Shown one piece after another: positions 35,179-43,497 of a stretch of DNA of 64,000 nucleotides. Numbering within the stretch: position 1 is the stretch's first letter; each line of letters begins with the position of its first letter. The position numbers were made by a program, and so were the translations under genes. The notes under the pieces were generated by a model, which did no database searches, had not been told where the DNA came from, and saw only the letters and a program-made list of their open reading frames with translations. The DNA comes from Novosphingobium sp. 9U (GTDB taxonomy: Bacteria; Pseudomonadota; Alphaproteobacteria; Sphingomonadales; Sphingomonadaceae): assembly GCF_902506425.1 (NCBI RefSeq), contig NZ_LR732469.1:2713522-2777521 (forward strand), in the 5' to 3' direction.

Positions 35179-36060
35179 ATGGACGCCGCCACCGATCTTC
35201 GCCCTTACGCCCATGCCGAGCGAGTCGATCCGCTCGTCCGCCGCGTGCTAGCGCGCAATCCGTCGCCATTCACGTACACGGGGACGCAAAGCTACATCGT
35301 CGGGGCCGGCAATGAGGTCGCGGTGATCGACCCTGGTCCGGACGAACCGGAGCACCTCGACGCCCTTATGGCGGCGATCGGCGATGCCAGGGTCGTGGCG
35401 ATCTGCTGCACTCACACCCATCGCGATCACTCGCCCGCAGCGGCCCCGCTCGCCGCTATGACCGGTGCGCCGGTGATCGGCTGTGCCGCGCTGACGCTCG
35501 ACGATGATGGCCCGCGCTCCGACGCGGCCTTCGACGCCGATTACCGCCCCGACCGCGTACTCGCCGACGGCGAGAGCGTGAGCGGCCAGGGTTGGACGCT
35601 CGTCGCCGTGGAGACGCCGGGGCACACCTCGAACCACGTCTGCTTCGCGCTGCCGGAGAGCGGCGTCCTGTTCACCGGCGACCACGTGATGGGCTGGTCG
35701 ACCAGCGTCGTCTCCCCGCCCGATGGCGACATGACCGCCTACATGGCCAGCCTCGCGAAGCTGCACGGGCGCGAGGATCGTATCTACTTTCCGGCGCACG
35801 GCCCGGCGGTCGACAAGCCGCGCCAGCTGGTGCGCGGCATGATCGGCCATCGCCGCAGCCGCGAGAAGCAGATCCTGAAGCAGATCGGTGAAGGCCGCAC
35901 GCGCATCGGCGAAATGGTGCCGATGATGTACAAGGGCGTGGACGAGCGGCTTTGGCCGGCGGCCGGCCGCTCGGTGCACGCACACCTGATCGACCTGGCC
36001 CGCCGCGACCTCGTGGCTGAGGCGGGCGATCGGTGGACGCTGGTGGCTCCTCCAGCCTGA
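35179..36060 (+). CDS. MBL-fold metallo-hydrolase (LACTB2-like)
   Basis: A 293-residue metallo-beta-lactamase-fold enzyme. Metal ligands: THTHRDHSPAA (HxHxDH, about 80), the His in TPGHTSNHVC (about 155), the Asp in FTGDHVMGW (about 175) and HGP (about 220). A C-terminal winged-helix-like part (about 235-290) matches the LACTB2 type, which includes hydrolases acting on thioesters, nucleic acids or small metabolites. Substrate unknown. It converges on the small gene at 36063 with 2 bp between stops. Confidence 0.88.
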   Translation: MDAATDLRPYAHAERVDPLVRRVLARNPSPFTYTGTQSYIVGAGNEVAVIDPGPDEPEHLDALMAAIGDARVVAICCTHTHRDHSPAAAPLAAMTGAPVIGCAALTLDDDGPRSDAAFDADYRPDRVLADGESVSGQGWTLVAVETPGHTSNHVCFALPESGVLFTGDHVMGWSTSVVSPPDGDMTAYMASLAKLHGREDRIYFPAHGPAVDKPRQLVRGMIGHRRSREKQILKQIGEGRTRIGEMVPMMYKGVDERLWPAAGRSVHAHLIDLARRDLVAEAGDRWTLVAPPA

Positions 36061-36062
36061 CC

Positions 36063-36362
36063 TTAGGGCATGAGTACGGCGATCGCAGCCAGCGCGGCGA
36101 CAGCCAGGGCGATGAAGACTGCGGCTCGGGCATAATCACCGCCGCTAATGCGGTCGTAGTGGTCGGCACGATAGGCGCGGTACTGCGGCGCGATCACAGG
36201 GTCGCTCGCCAGCAGCCCCAGATCGAGCGCGCTGGCGCCGCGGCGGAACCAGGCATGAACCTGTTCGAGGTCGCCGGAGGGCATTTCGGGATAGCTGGCT
36301 AGCAGCGCGGCGACACGCGCGCGCTCTTCGGCGCGATCGGCGCCGGCATCGATGGATGACAT
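36063..36362 (-). CDS. Small C-tail membrane protein, unknown
   Basis: A 99-residue protein: an acidic, soluble N-terminal part (about 1-72) and a C-terminal transmembrane helix (AAVFIALAVAALAAIAVLMP) ending at the stop. Not recognised. The start at 36362 (MSSIDAGAD) is preferred over a much longer upstream frame that overlaps the next gene. It may form an operon with the gene at 36421 (same strand, 58 bp apart). Confidence 0.65.
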   Translation of the reverse strand: MSSIDAGADRAEERARVAALLASYPEMPSGDLEQVHAWFRRGASALDLGLLASDPVIAPQYRAYRADHYDRISGGDYARAAVFIALAVAALAAIAVLMP

Positions 36363-36420
36363 GGTGTTCTCGTCCTGAACTTGGCTGCACTCGGCGCGTG
36401 GGCGCCGGCGGAAAGCAAAG

Positions 36421-36771
36421 TCAGGCGAGCGGCGGGCCGCGCAGGTCGGGCAGGCGTTCAGGACGCTTGCGTGGCGGCGGTCCGCGCGCGGGTTGCAGCA
36501 CGTGCGCTGGCGTCGCAAGCCGCGCGACCGTGGGCGCAAGTGGCTGCGGTGATAGCGGCTCGGGCAGAGCGGTGTTCGGCAGCGCGGGCGGCTTGGCGGC
36601 TTCGCTGCGCCGGCTGGACGCGAGCGCGACGTCCGCCGTCGCCGCGCTGAAGGCAGAACCGGTGACCCGCTGCAGCGGTGCAACGACCGGTTCCACCGCC
36701 TGCAAGCTGATAGTGAAGAGCAGAAGCGCGGCCCACAGGCGGAACAGGACAAGGGCGCGGCGGGACGTCAT
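36421..36771 (-). CDS. Hypothetical secreted/anchored Pro-rich protein
   Basis: A 116-residue frame with a basic start and one hydrophobic segment (about 6-24, ALVLFRLWAALLLFTISLQA) resembling a signal peptide or anchor. A Pro/Ala-rich, presumably disordered tail follows. Not recognised. Codon pattern in the tail is ambiguous, so the gene may be spurious; the good leader and position favour it. Confidence 0.45.
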   Translation of the reverse strand: MTSRRALVLFRLWAALLLFTISLQAVEPVVAPLQRVTGSAFSAATADVALASSRRSEAAKPPALPNTALPEPLSPQPLAPTVARLATPAHVLQPARGPPPRKRPERLPDLRGPPLA

Positions 36772-36884
36772 CGCACGTCAACTTAGTGCGTCTTCGCGCG
36801 CGTTTGAACCCAGCGCGTGCCTCCTCCCCTCCGGGCAGCCGCGCCGGGCGGCACCGATTGCACATCCCGATCGTTCATGAAGAC

Positions 36885-37727
36885 ATGACGCCAGCTTCCC
36901 TGCCCGAACGCGTGAAATCCTCTATCCGCCGCCGCGTCGTCGGGCTGTTCAACGATGTCGAGCGCGGCCAGACACCTGTCATGCGCAGCCCTGATGCACT
37001 GTTCGCGCCCGGTTCGGTGGTGTGGCGCGTGCACGGGGACGTCGGCTCGATGATGGTCGGCGGTGTCGCCAGCCTGCTCCTGCAGATGCTCCACCCCTCT
37101 GTGCTCGCGGGCGTGTGGGATCACTCGAACTTCCGCAAGGACATGCACGGCCGCCTGCGCCGCACTGCGCGCTTTATCGCCATGACCACTTATGGCGAGC
37201 GAACATCCGCCGAAACCGCCATCGCCACCGTGCGCCGCGTGCATGACCGTGTCGCCGGCACCTTGCCCGACGGCACGCCATACAGCGCGAACGATCCGGC
37301 GCTGCTCGCCTGGGTGCACGTGACCGAAACCAGCAGCTTCCTCGACGCCTGGATCCGCTATGGCGAGCCGCTGATGCCCACGTCCGAGCAGGACCGCTAC
37401 TTCGCGCAAATGGCCCAGGTGGGCGAGATGCTGGGCGCCGACCCGCTCCCGCGCTCGCGAGCCCAAGCGCAGCAGCTGACCGCGCAGATGCGCCCGCAAC
37501 TTAAGGTCGATGCCCGCACCCGCGAGATTGCCGAGCTGATCCTTGCGGGGCGAGGTGCGCCGGCGATGGGAGAGGTTCCTCGCAAGCTGGCGATGCAGGC
37601 GGCGATCGACCTTCTGCCGGACTGGGCGCGGCGCATGCACGGCTTCTCGCTCTCGCCGCTCGAGCGCCCGCTGGTGCGTGCCGGGACGTTCGGCGTTGCG
37701 CAGACCTTGCGCTGGGCCTTCCGTTAA
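36885..37727 (+). CDS. MpaB-like oxygenase (DUF2236)
   Basis: A 280-residue protein of the DUF2236/MpaB family, related to latex-clearing oxygenases and fungal MpaB. Family features: SVVWRVHGDVGSMMVGG with the early heme-ligand-type His, LHPSVLAGVWDHSNF, GERTSAETAIATVRRVHDRV and LLAWVHVTETSSFLDAW. Several His residues could bind heme. Substrate unknown. The ATG at 36885 is chosen because family homology begins there. Confidence 0.85.
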   Translation: MTPASLPERVKSSIRRRVVGLFNDVERGQTPVMRSPDALFAPGSVVWRVHGDVGSMMVGGVASLLLQMLHPSVLAGVWDHSNFRKDMHGRLRRTARFIAMTTYGERTSAETAIATVRRVHDRVAGTLPDGTPYSANDPALLAWVHVTETSSFLDAWIRYGEPLMPTSEQDRYFAQMAQVGEMLGADPLPRSRAQAQQLTAQMRPQLKVDARTREIAELILAGRGAPAMGEVPRKLAMQAAIDLLPDWARRMHGFSLSPLERPLVRAGTFGVAQTLRWAFR

Positions 37728-37750
37728 GGGGTTGCTTTGGAACCGAGGTT

Positions 37751-37873
37751 GGCTGGCGGCCTTCGACAAGCTCAGGCCAAGCGGTGTTGGGGTGTGCCCC
37801 TCCGTTTAAACGAAAAGTCGCAGCGATCTTCCTCCAACACCGCCTATGCTGAGCTTGTCGAAGCATGCCAGCC
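37751..37873. repeat. Paired inverted repeat, CTTCGACAAGCTCAG family (copy 1)
   Basis: The 273-bp gap after the MpaB-like gene holds two arms of about 40 bp: GGCTGGC..CTTCGACAAGCTCAGG..GCGGTGTTGG and its complement ending in GCCAGCC. No gene is visible between the arms. Confidence 0.75.
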
Positions 37874-38000
37874 ACCGGTGCGTCCGAGCTAGGCGCCCTT
37901 GACCCTGCCCCCCACGACAACTCACACGACCAAAATATCACGCCGCAACCAGCGCCAGTCAGGGTCGACACTCCGACGCGGCACGCCCACATGCGCGGCG

Positions 38001-38888
38001 ATGTTCGCCCGCCTCGCTCCCGCCCTCTTCGTGCTCATTTGGTCGAGCGGCTTCGTCGTCGCGCGCTGGGCCGTTCCGCATGCCGCTCCCGAACTGATCC
38101 TGCTCGCGCGCATGGCGCTGACTTCGGCGATGATGGGTGGCGCGGCGCTGGCGGCAGGGGAACAGTGGCCCACCGGCGCGCGGCTGCGGCGCCACCTGCT
38201 TGCGGGCGTCATGCTCAACGGGGTCTATTTGTGCACCAGTTGGTGGGCGGTGCAGCAGGGCATGCCGGCCGGAGTGATGGCACTGCTCGGCGCCTTGCAG
38301 CCGCTCGTGGTGGCCGTGGGCGCCTTCCTGTTCCTGGGCGAGCGGCTGCCGGCGCGCGGGTGGGCGGGCCTGGGCATTGCGCTAGCCGGCGGGGTTATGG
38401 TGCTGGCGCCGCTGCTCGAGAGCGGGCTGGCGATCAGCGTGCCGCTCTATGTGGTGGCGGGCGCCGTCGCCTCGATCCTGGCGATGGCAGCGGGCACGAT
38501 GATCCAATCAGGATCGCTGGCGCAGGACGGCATTCGCGTGTCGAGCTCGGTGCAGAACGCGGGTGGCGCTGCCGTCGCGCTGGCGGCGACGGTGAGTTTC
38601 GGCGACTATCGCTGGGACAATTCGCTTGAGCTGTGGCTTGGCCTGGCGTGGTCGGTGCTCATGCTCTCGGCCGCTGCCTTGTCGCTCCTGGTGTGGATGA
38701 CCCGCCGCCAGGGCGCCACGCGCGTCAGCGTGCTGCTGCTACTGGTGCCGCCGCTCACGGCCGTGGAGTCCCGGTTGCTCTTCGGCGAGCACCTGATCAC
38801 GATCCAACTGCTCGGCTTCGCGCTGGCGCTGGGCGGCGTGCTCCTTGCCCGCTCCGGCAAGGCAGCACCTCCGCCCGAGCCTGCTTAA
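38001..38888 (+). CDS. EamA/DMT-family transporter
   Basis: Ten-helix drug/metabolite transporter, 295 residues from the ATG at 38001 (MFARLAPALFVLIWSSGFV). Two EamA repeats are evident: the first ends near AGGVMVLAPLLES (about 135), the second near LGFALALGGVLLARSGKAA. The longer frame to 37899 has no hydrophobic or family content. Substrate unknown. The stop overlaps the convergent beta-helix gene by 4 bases. Confidence 0.88.
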   Translation: MFARLAPALFVLIWSSGFVVARWAVPHAAPELILLARMALTSAMMGGAALAAGEQWPTGARLRRHLLAGVMLNGVYLCTSWWAVQQGMPAGVMALLGALQPLVVAVGAFLFLGERLPARGWAGLGIALAGGVMVLAPLLESGLAISVPLYVVAGAVASILAMAAGTMIQSGSLAQDGIRVSSSVQNAGGAAVALAATVSFGDYRWDNSLELWLGLAWSVLMLSAAALSLLVWMTRRQGATRVSVLLLLVPPLTAVESRLLFGEHLITIQLLGFALALGGVLLARSGKAAPPPEPA

Positions 38889-39829
38889 CGCTTCTCGTAG
38901 CGGGTCAGGCCAGGGCCGATGGCGTTCTGCCCCAGCTTCACCGCGTCGCCCGACCAGTCGGCCACGAATGCGCTGCGGCGCTCGACACCGGGCGCGAAGC
39001 GAGCGTCGTTGCCGTCGATCAGCAGCCCGCCCGAGGTGTGGTTCTGATGCTCGGCCGCGACCGCGATGAAGGCGGAGTAGTTCTCTTTGTCGCGTCCTTG
39101 CACGAACCAGTTGCCCGCGATCTTGCCGGTGGCGCCATCGCTGAGGTCGATCATGTAGTTGCTCTGTCGACCGTGCGAATCGTCAAAGCTGCAGTTGAGG
39201 ATCGCGATCTTGGCGGCGCGGGTCTTGGCGTAATGGCCGCCCGTGCCCTGCTCGAAACGGCTGCGGGTGACGGACAGCGCACCGTAATTGCCGATGTAGA
39301 TCGAGTGCGCGCAGCCCGAGCCCTCGCACGTGCCGAGCCGGGTAAACGTCGACTTGTCGATCTGGACGACGCCTTGCGGGTCGTCACCGGTGAGGATGCC
39401 CTGCTCGCTGTCGCGAAACCAGCTCTGCGAGACCGAGAGGCTGCCGTGCTCGAGCCGGATGCCGGCGCCGTTCTTGTCGCTGACGCGCATGTTGGCGAAG
39501 ACGAGGCCGTCCACGCGCGAGGCGCGGCCGCGCAGTACCAGGGCCGCCTTGCCCTCGCACGTCACGCCATCGAACACCGCTTGTCCGGGCACCGCCGCGA
39601 CATAGGCGACATCGCCCTGCGTCTGCACCGCGCAATCGGCATAGCGCGCGGGCGCCAGGCGGATGGTGCCGCGTCCGTCCCCTATGGCATCGATCGCGTC
39701 CTGCAGCCGCGTGTAGCCGCGGCCGCTCTCGACCACGGTGTAGGGCGCGGCCTCGTCGCGCGCAAAGGTCGGCGCGGCTGCGAATGTGAGCGTGGTGGCG
39801 GTTGCGGCGAGAGCGAGGATCGTCTTCAT
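38885..39829 (-). CDS. Secreted right-handed beta-helix protein
   Basis: A 314-residue exported protein: signal peptide ending PTFA (about 23), then repeated turns with the PbH1 pattern (SRVDGLVFANMRVSD, GIRLEHGSLSVSQSWF, SVTRSRFEQGTGGHY, AKIAILNCSFDDSHG), which suggest a pectate-lyase-like solenoid. No catalytic residues were identified. It may bind or cleave polysaccharide, but the target is unknown. Confidence 0.75.
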   Translation of the reverse strand: MKTILALAATATTLTFAAAPTFARDEAAPYTVVESGRGYTRLQDAIDAIGDGRGTIRLAPARYADCAVQTQGDVAYVAAVPGQAVFDGVTCEGKAALVLRGRASRVDGLVFANMRVSDKNGAGIRLEHGSLSVSQSWFRDSEQGILTGDDPQGVVQIDKSTFTRLGTCEGSGCAHSIYIGNYGALSVTRSRFEQGTGGHYAKTRAAKIAILNCSFDDSHGRQSNYMIDLSDGATGKIAGNWFVQGRDKENYSAFIAVAAEHQNHTSGGLLIDGNDARFAPGVERRSAFVADWSGDAVKLGQNAIGPGLTRYEKR

Positions 39830-40157
39830 GCGTCAGGGCATAAGCGCTGATCGGTTAAGAACTAACCAGCGACATCTGCCTAGATCCTCCCCTGCAAGGG
39901 GAGGATCTATTCTGCACTTGTGACAAATCGTGTCCCGACGCACCCAATCCTTGAACATCGCTTTGTACCGCTTAACTTGTTTCATGCGGACCGGGCCCCT
40001 CTGGCGCGGCGCTCTTCGGAGCGTCACGTGATGTCGGACCGCATCGGGTGAGACCGATGCTGGAGCCCGGGGCACCTTCCCCCAAACTCCCTAGGCACCG
40101 GGGTCGAGCATCGGCTCATTCGATCGAACCAACATCCTCGTTCGATAGGGATCCGAT
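39830..40157. other. 328-bp intergenic region with hairpins upstream of TerC
   Basis: Contains a perfect 12-bp palindromic stem (AGATCCTCCCCT, loop GCA, 39882-39908) and a second hairpin with 7-bp stem GCATCGG/CCGATGC (40041-40060). A possible promoter TTGAAC..TTAACT lies around 39952. Structured leaders are common before terC/alx genes (manganese or pH riboswitches), but no yybP-ykoY core was recognised. Confidence 0.4.
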
Positions 40158-40322
40158 ATGAACACCCGCTTTTTCCTGATGCTCGAGCTCCTCCAGAAGC
40201 TTGACACGCGCCTGCGCATTGCCCGCACTCCCCTGGAGGCGGCGCGGTTGCGTGCCCGCAAGCGCACCGTGCGCGAGCGGCTGGCGCGCGCCATGAAGAC
40301 CTCCACCCCGCAACCGGCGTGA
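40158..40322 (+). CDS. Small basic protein upstream of TerC
   Basis: A 54-residue frame from the ATG at 40158 (AGGG upstream), ending 7 bp before the terC start. It reads MNTRFFLMLELLQKLDTRLR and continues with many Arg (LEAARLRARKRTVRERLARA). Predicted helical, not recognised. The close spacing suggests co-transcription with terC. Confidence 0.5.
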   Translation: MNTRFFLMLELLQKLDTRLRIARTPLEAARLRARKRTVRERLARAMKTSTPQPA

Positions 40323-40329
40323 GGCGCGC

Positions 40330-41331
40330 ATGGAACTGCTGACCGCCGACTGGCTCGGCACGCCGGCCTGGTTCTGGCTCGCTTTCGCCGCCATTGTCCT
40401 GATCCTCACTGCCTTCGACCTCGGCGTCCTGCACAAGGACGACCGCGAGATGGGCATCGCTGAATCGCTCAAGCTTTCAGTGTTCTACATCGCGATCGCC
40501 ATGGCGTTCGGCGGCTGGGTCTGGTTCGCTAAGGGCGCGACTTCGAGCGTCGAATACTACACCGGCTACTTCATCGAGAAGGCGCTCTCGATCGACAACG
40601 TCTTCGTGATCTCGATGATCTTCGGCTTCTTCGCGATCGCGCCCAAGTACCAATACCGCGCGCTTCTGTGGGGCATCCTGGCGGTGATCGTGCTGCGCGG
40701 TCTGATGATCGCCGGCGGTGCGGCGCTGGTGGCGAGCGCGCACTGGGTGATGTGGATCTTCGCTGCTTTCCTCGTCTTCACCGGCTTGAAGATGCTGCTG
40801 AGCAAGGATCACGATCCGGACATCGGCAACAACCCGGCCGTCCGCTGGATCTCGAAGCACCTGCATGTCACCAAGGAGCACCACGGCCACCACTTCTTCG
40901 TCCAGCAGCCCAACGCCGCTGGCAAGCTGGCGTGGGCGGCGACGCCGCTGTTCCTGGCGCTGGTGGTGATCAACCTGGCCGACTTGGTGTTCGCGGTGGA
41001 TTCGGTGCCGGCGATCTTCTCGATCACCACCGATACCTTCATCGTCTACACCTCCAACATCATGGCGATCTTGGGCCTGCGTGCGCTCTATTTTGCGTTG
41101 GCAGCGATGGTGCACCGCTTCCACTACCTGAAGTATGCACTGGCGCTGGTCCTGGTCTTCATCGGCGCGAAAATCCTGGTTGCCGACTTCGTGCTGGGTG
41201 GCGCCAAGTTCCCGCCGCTGCTGAGCCTGGGCGTGACCCTGGCGCTGATCGCGGGCGGTGTCGGCTGGTCCTTGTGGAAGACGCGGCGGGAGCCTGAAGC
41301 CCCCATCCTCGCCCCGCCGGGGAGAGGATAG
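40330..41331 (+). CDS. TerC/Alx-family membrane protein
   Basis: Integral membrane protein of 333 residues with about nine helices. Diagnostic blocks: the acidic motif FDLGVLHKD in helix 1, YFIEKALSIDNVFVISMIFG (about 78) and NLADLVFAVDSVPAIFSIT (about 222). TerC/Alx proteins export Mn or protect secreted proteins from metal stress. The last residues (PILAPPGRG) and the stop are read from the start of an intergenic repeat element, so the C-terminus has been extended into it. Confidence 0.92.
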   Translation: MELLTADWLGTPAWFWLAFAAIVLILTAFDLGVLHKDDREMGIAESLKLSVFYIAIAMAFGGWVWFAKGATSSVEYYTGYFIEKALSIDNVFVISMIFGFFAIAPKYQYRALLWGILAVIVLRGLMIAGGAALVASAHWVMWIFAAFLVFTGLKMLLSKDHDPDIGNNPAVRWISKHLHVTKEHHGHHFFVQQPNAAGKLAWAATPLFLALVVINLADLVFAVDSVPAIFSITTDTFIVYTSNIMAILGLRALYFALAAMVHRFHYLKYALALVLVFIGAKILVADFVLGGAKFPPLLSLGVTLALIAGGVGWSLWKTRREPEAPILAPPGRG

Positions 41332-41452
41332 CGAAGCTTGCTCCGCCAGGAGCTAGCGCAGCTTGGAGAGGGCAGCGTGCGCGCGCAACCCTCTCCGACT
41401 CCGGCTAGTTCGCTGCGCTATCCAGCCCGAGTATCCTCTCCCCGCGGGAGGA
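41305..41452. repeat. Paired inverted repeat, GGATAGCGAAGCTTG family
   Basis: Two arms of about 65 bp in opposite orientation, each with GGGGAGAGGATAGCG-type and GGAGCTAGCGCAGCTTGG-type segments. The first overlaps the terC 3' end. A single further copy starts at 63907. No gene lies in this gap before 41511. Confidence 0.75.
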
Positions 41453-41510
41453 TCGGGTCCGTCCGCTCTTTACCCGTGCAAGCCATGCCCAGCATCGCTA
41501 AGGCCCGGCG

Positions 41511-42401
41511 ATGCAAGCCGTTGCCGCGACACCGAATGCCCGCACCTGGAGCCCCGCCCACCTTGCCGCGCTGATCACCGCCAACGTGGCGCTGGCACTT
41601 GGCCCATGGTTCGTGCGCCTGGCCGATACCGGTCCGGTCGCCGCCGGGTTCTGGCGCCTCACCATCGCGCTGCCCGTGATCTTCGCGCTGTCCTTGCGCG
41701 AGCCGGCGGAGCGCCGCCGGGTCGCTGGTGGCACCCTGGCACTGGTCGCGGGTGCCGGCGTGTTCTTCGCGCTCGACCTCGCCAGCTGGCATGTCGGCAT
41801 AGCCACCACCAAGCTTGCCAACGCCTCGCTGTTCGGCAACTCGGGAAGCGTGATCCTGATGGCCTGGGGCCTGATCGCGGCCCGCCGGGCGCCGCGCGGG
41901 CTGGAGATCGCCGCGATCGTGGCCGCTCTTGCCGGCGCCGCGCTGCTGATGGGCGGCTCGCTGGAGGTCAGCCACGCCAGCTTCGTGGGCGACTTGTTCT
42001 GCTTGCTCGCGGGCTTCTTCTACGCCTTCTACATCCTGATGCTGGCGCCTGCCCGCGCCCGACTGGGGCAGTTCTCGGTGCTGTTCTGGTCGACGCTGAC
42101 CGGCGCACCGATTCTGCTCGGCGTGGCGGCACTGATGGGCGAGGCGATCGTGCCGCACCACTGGACGCCGCTGCTGGTGCTGGCGATGAGCAGCCAGGTG
42201 ATCGGTCAAGGTTTCCTGATCTACTCGCTCAGGAACTTCACTCCACTGGTGATCGGCCTGGCGCTGCTGACGCAGCCTGCGGTCTCCGCGCTGGCAGGCT
42301 GGCTGGCTTTCGGCGAGGTGCTGAGCGCCGGCGACGTGCTGGGCATGGTCCTGCTCGCCGGCGCGCTAGCGATGGCCAAGGCCGGCGACAAGCCGGGTTA
42401 A
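41511..42401 (+). CDS. EamA/DMT-family transporter
   Basis: A 296-residue, ten-helix transporter with two EamA repeats (PVAAGFWRLTIALPVIFALS in the first; LGVAALMGEAIVPHHWTPLL and FTPLVIGLALLTQPAVSALA in the second). Unrelated in detail to the EamA protein at 38001. Substrate unknown. A palindromic CCGGGT repeat copy starts at its stop codon. Confidence 0.88.
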   Translation: MQAVAATPNARTWSPAHLAALITANVALALGPWFVRLADTGPVAAGFWRLTIALPVIFALSLREPAERRRVAGGTLALVAGAGVFFALDLASWHVGIATTKLANASLFGNSGSVILMAWGLIAARRAPRGLEIAAIVAALAGAALLMGGSLEVSHASFVGDLFCLLAGFFYAFYILMLAPARARLGQFSVLFWSTLTGAPILLGVAALMGEAIVPHHWTPLLVLAMSSQVIGQGFLIYSLRNFTPLVIGLALLTQPAVSALAGWLAFGEVLSAGDVLGMVLLAGALAMAKAGDKPG

Positions 42402-42430
42402 CCCGGACCCGGGTCAAGCCCGGGTCGACG
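42401..42430. repeat. CCGGACCCGGGTCAAGCCCGG repeat, single copy
   Basis: Same sequence as one arm of the inverted pair at 60206-60317. It lies between the convergent DMT and nadA genes. Confidence 0.65.
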
Positions 42431-42444
42431 CGCCAGCGAGCGCG

Positions 42445-43431
42445 TCAGCGCGCGCCCAGATCTCCATGACCAATGGTGCCGCTCGCCAATTCGAGCATGC
42501 GGTCGAGGCTCTTCTTGGCCGAGAGGCGCAAGCCGTCCTCGATCTCGATCCGCGGCTCCCGGTCACGCAGCGCGACGTAGAGCTTCTCCATGGTGTTGAG
42601 CGCCATGTAGGGGCAGATGTTGCAGTTGCAGTTGCCGTCCGCGCCCGGCGCGCCGATAAAGGTCTTTTCCGGCAGAGCCAGCTGCATCTGGTGGATGATG
42701 TGCGGCTCGGTGGCCACGATCAGCGTGTCGCCCGGCATCGTCTTGGCGTACTGCAGGATACCGCTGGTCGAGCCGACATAGTCCGCATGGTCGACGATGT
42801 GCGGCGGGCATTCCGGATGCGCGGCGATCGGGGCGCCGGGGTGCTGCGCGTGCAGCTTCAGGAGCTCGGTCTCGCTGAACGCCTCGTGGACGATGCACAC
42901 GCCCGGCCACAGCAGCATGTCACGGCCGAACTTGCGGTTGAGATAGCCGCCCAGGTGCCGGTCCGGCCCGAAGATGATCTTCTGATCCTTGGGGATCTGC
43001 GCCAGGATGGTTTCGGCGCTGGAGCTGGTGACGATCACGTCGGACAGCGCCTTCACCTCCGTCGAGCAGTTGATGTAGGTCAGCGCGATGTGATCGGGAT
43101 GCGCCTCGCGGAAAGCCTTGAACTTCTCGGGCGGGCATGAATCCTCAAGGCTGCAGCCCGCGTCCATGTCGGGCAGGACGACGATCTTGTCGGGGCTGAG
43201 GATCTTGGCGGTGTCGGCCATGAACTTGACGCCGCAAAACGCGATCACGTCGGCATCGGTCTCGGCCGCCTTGCGGCTGAGTTCGAGCGAATCGCCCACG
43301 AAATCCGCCAAGTCCTGCAGCTCGGGCTTCTGGTAATAGTGCGCGAGGATCACCGCATTTCGCTCCTTGCGGAGCCGATCGATCTCGGCGCGCAGGTCTA
43401 CTCCGGTCAGGTTGAGGGTCTGTGCGGTCAT
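42445..43431 (-). CDS. nadA: Quinolinate synthase NadA
   Basis: Condenses iminoaspartate with dihydroxyacetone phosphate in de novo NAD synthesis; 328 residues. Signatures: ILAHYYQKPELQDLADFVGDSL, FCGVKFMADTAKIL, cluster Cys in AGCSLEDSCPP, INCSTEVKALSD, HPECPPHI and NCNCNICPYMALNTMEKL. The three separated Cys regions for the 4Fe-4S cluster are all present. nadB and nadC are not in this window. Confidence 0.97.
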   Translation of the reverse strand: MTAQTLNLTGVDLRAEIDRLRKERNAVILAHYYQKPELQDLADFVGDSLELSRKAAETDADVIAFCGVKFMADTAKILSPDKIVVLPDMDAGCSLEDSCPPEKFKAFREAHPDHIALTYINCSTEVKALSDVIVTSSSAETILAQIPKDQKIIFGPDRHLGGYLNRKFGRDMLLWPGVCIVHEAFSETELLKLHAQHPGAPIAAHPECPPHIVDHADYVGSTSGILQYAKTMPGDTLIVATEPHIIHQMQLALPEKTFIGAPGADGNCNCNICPYMALNTMEKLYVALRDREPRIEIEDGLRLSAKKSLDRMLELASGTIGHGDLGAR

Positions 43432-43436
43432 GGTAT

Positions 43437-43489
43437 CCCCTGGGGTCTTTGGCCGCTCATGTAGTGAGTGACGGCGCAGACCCCAAGGG
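43437..43489. promoter_or_regulatory. Imperfect 12-bp inverted repeat before nadA
   Basis: CCCCTGGGGTCT (43437-43448) and AGACCCCAAGGG (43478-43489) pair with one mismatch in the 66-bp gap between the upstream membrane gene and nadA. It could be an attenuator, a terminator for the upstream gene, or an operator for an NAD repressor. Confidence 0.4.
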
Positions 43490-43497
43490 CTTTCACG

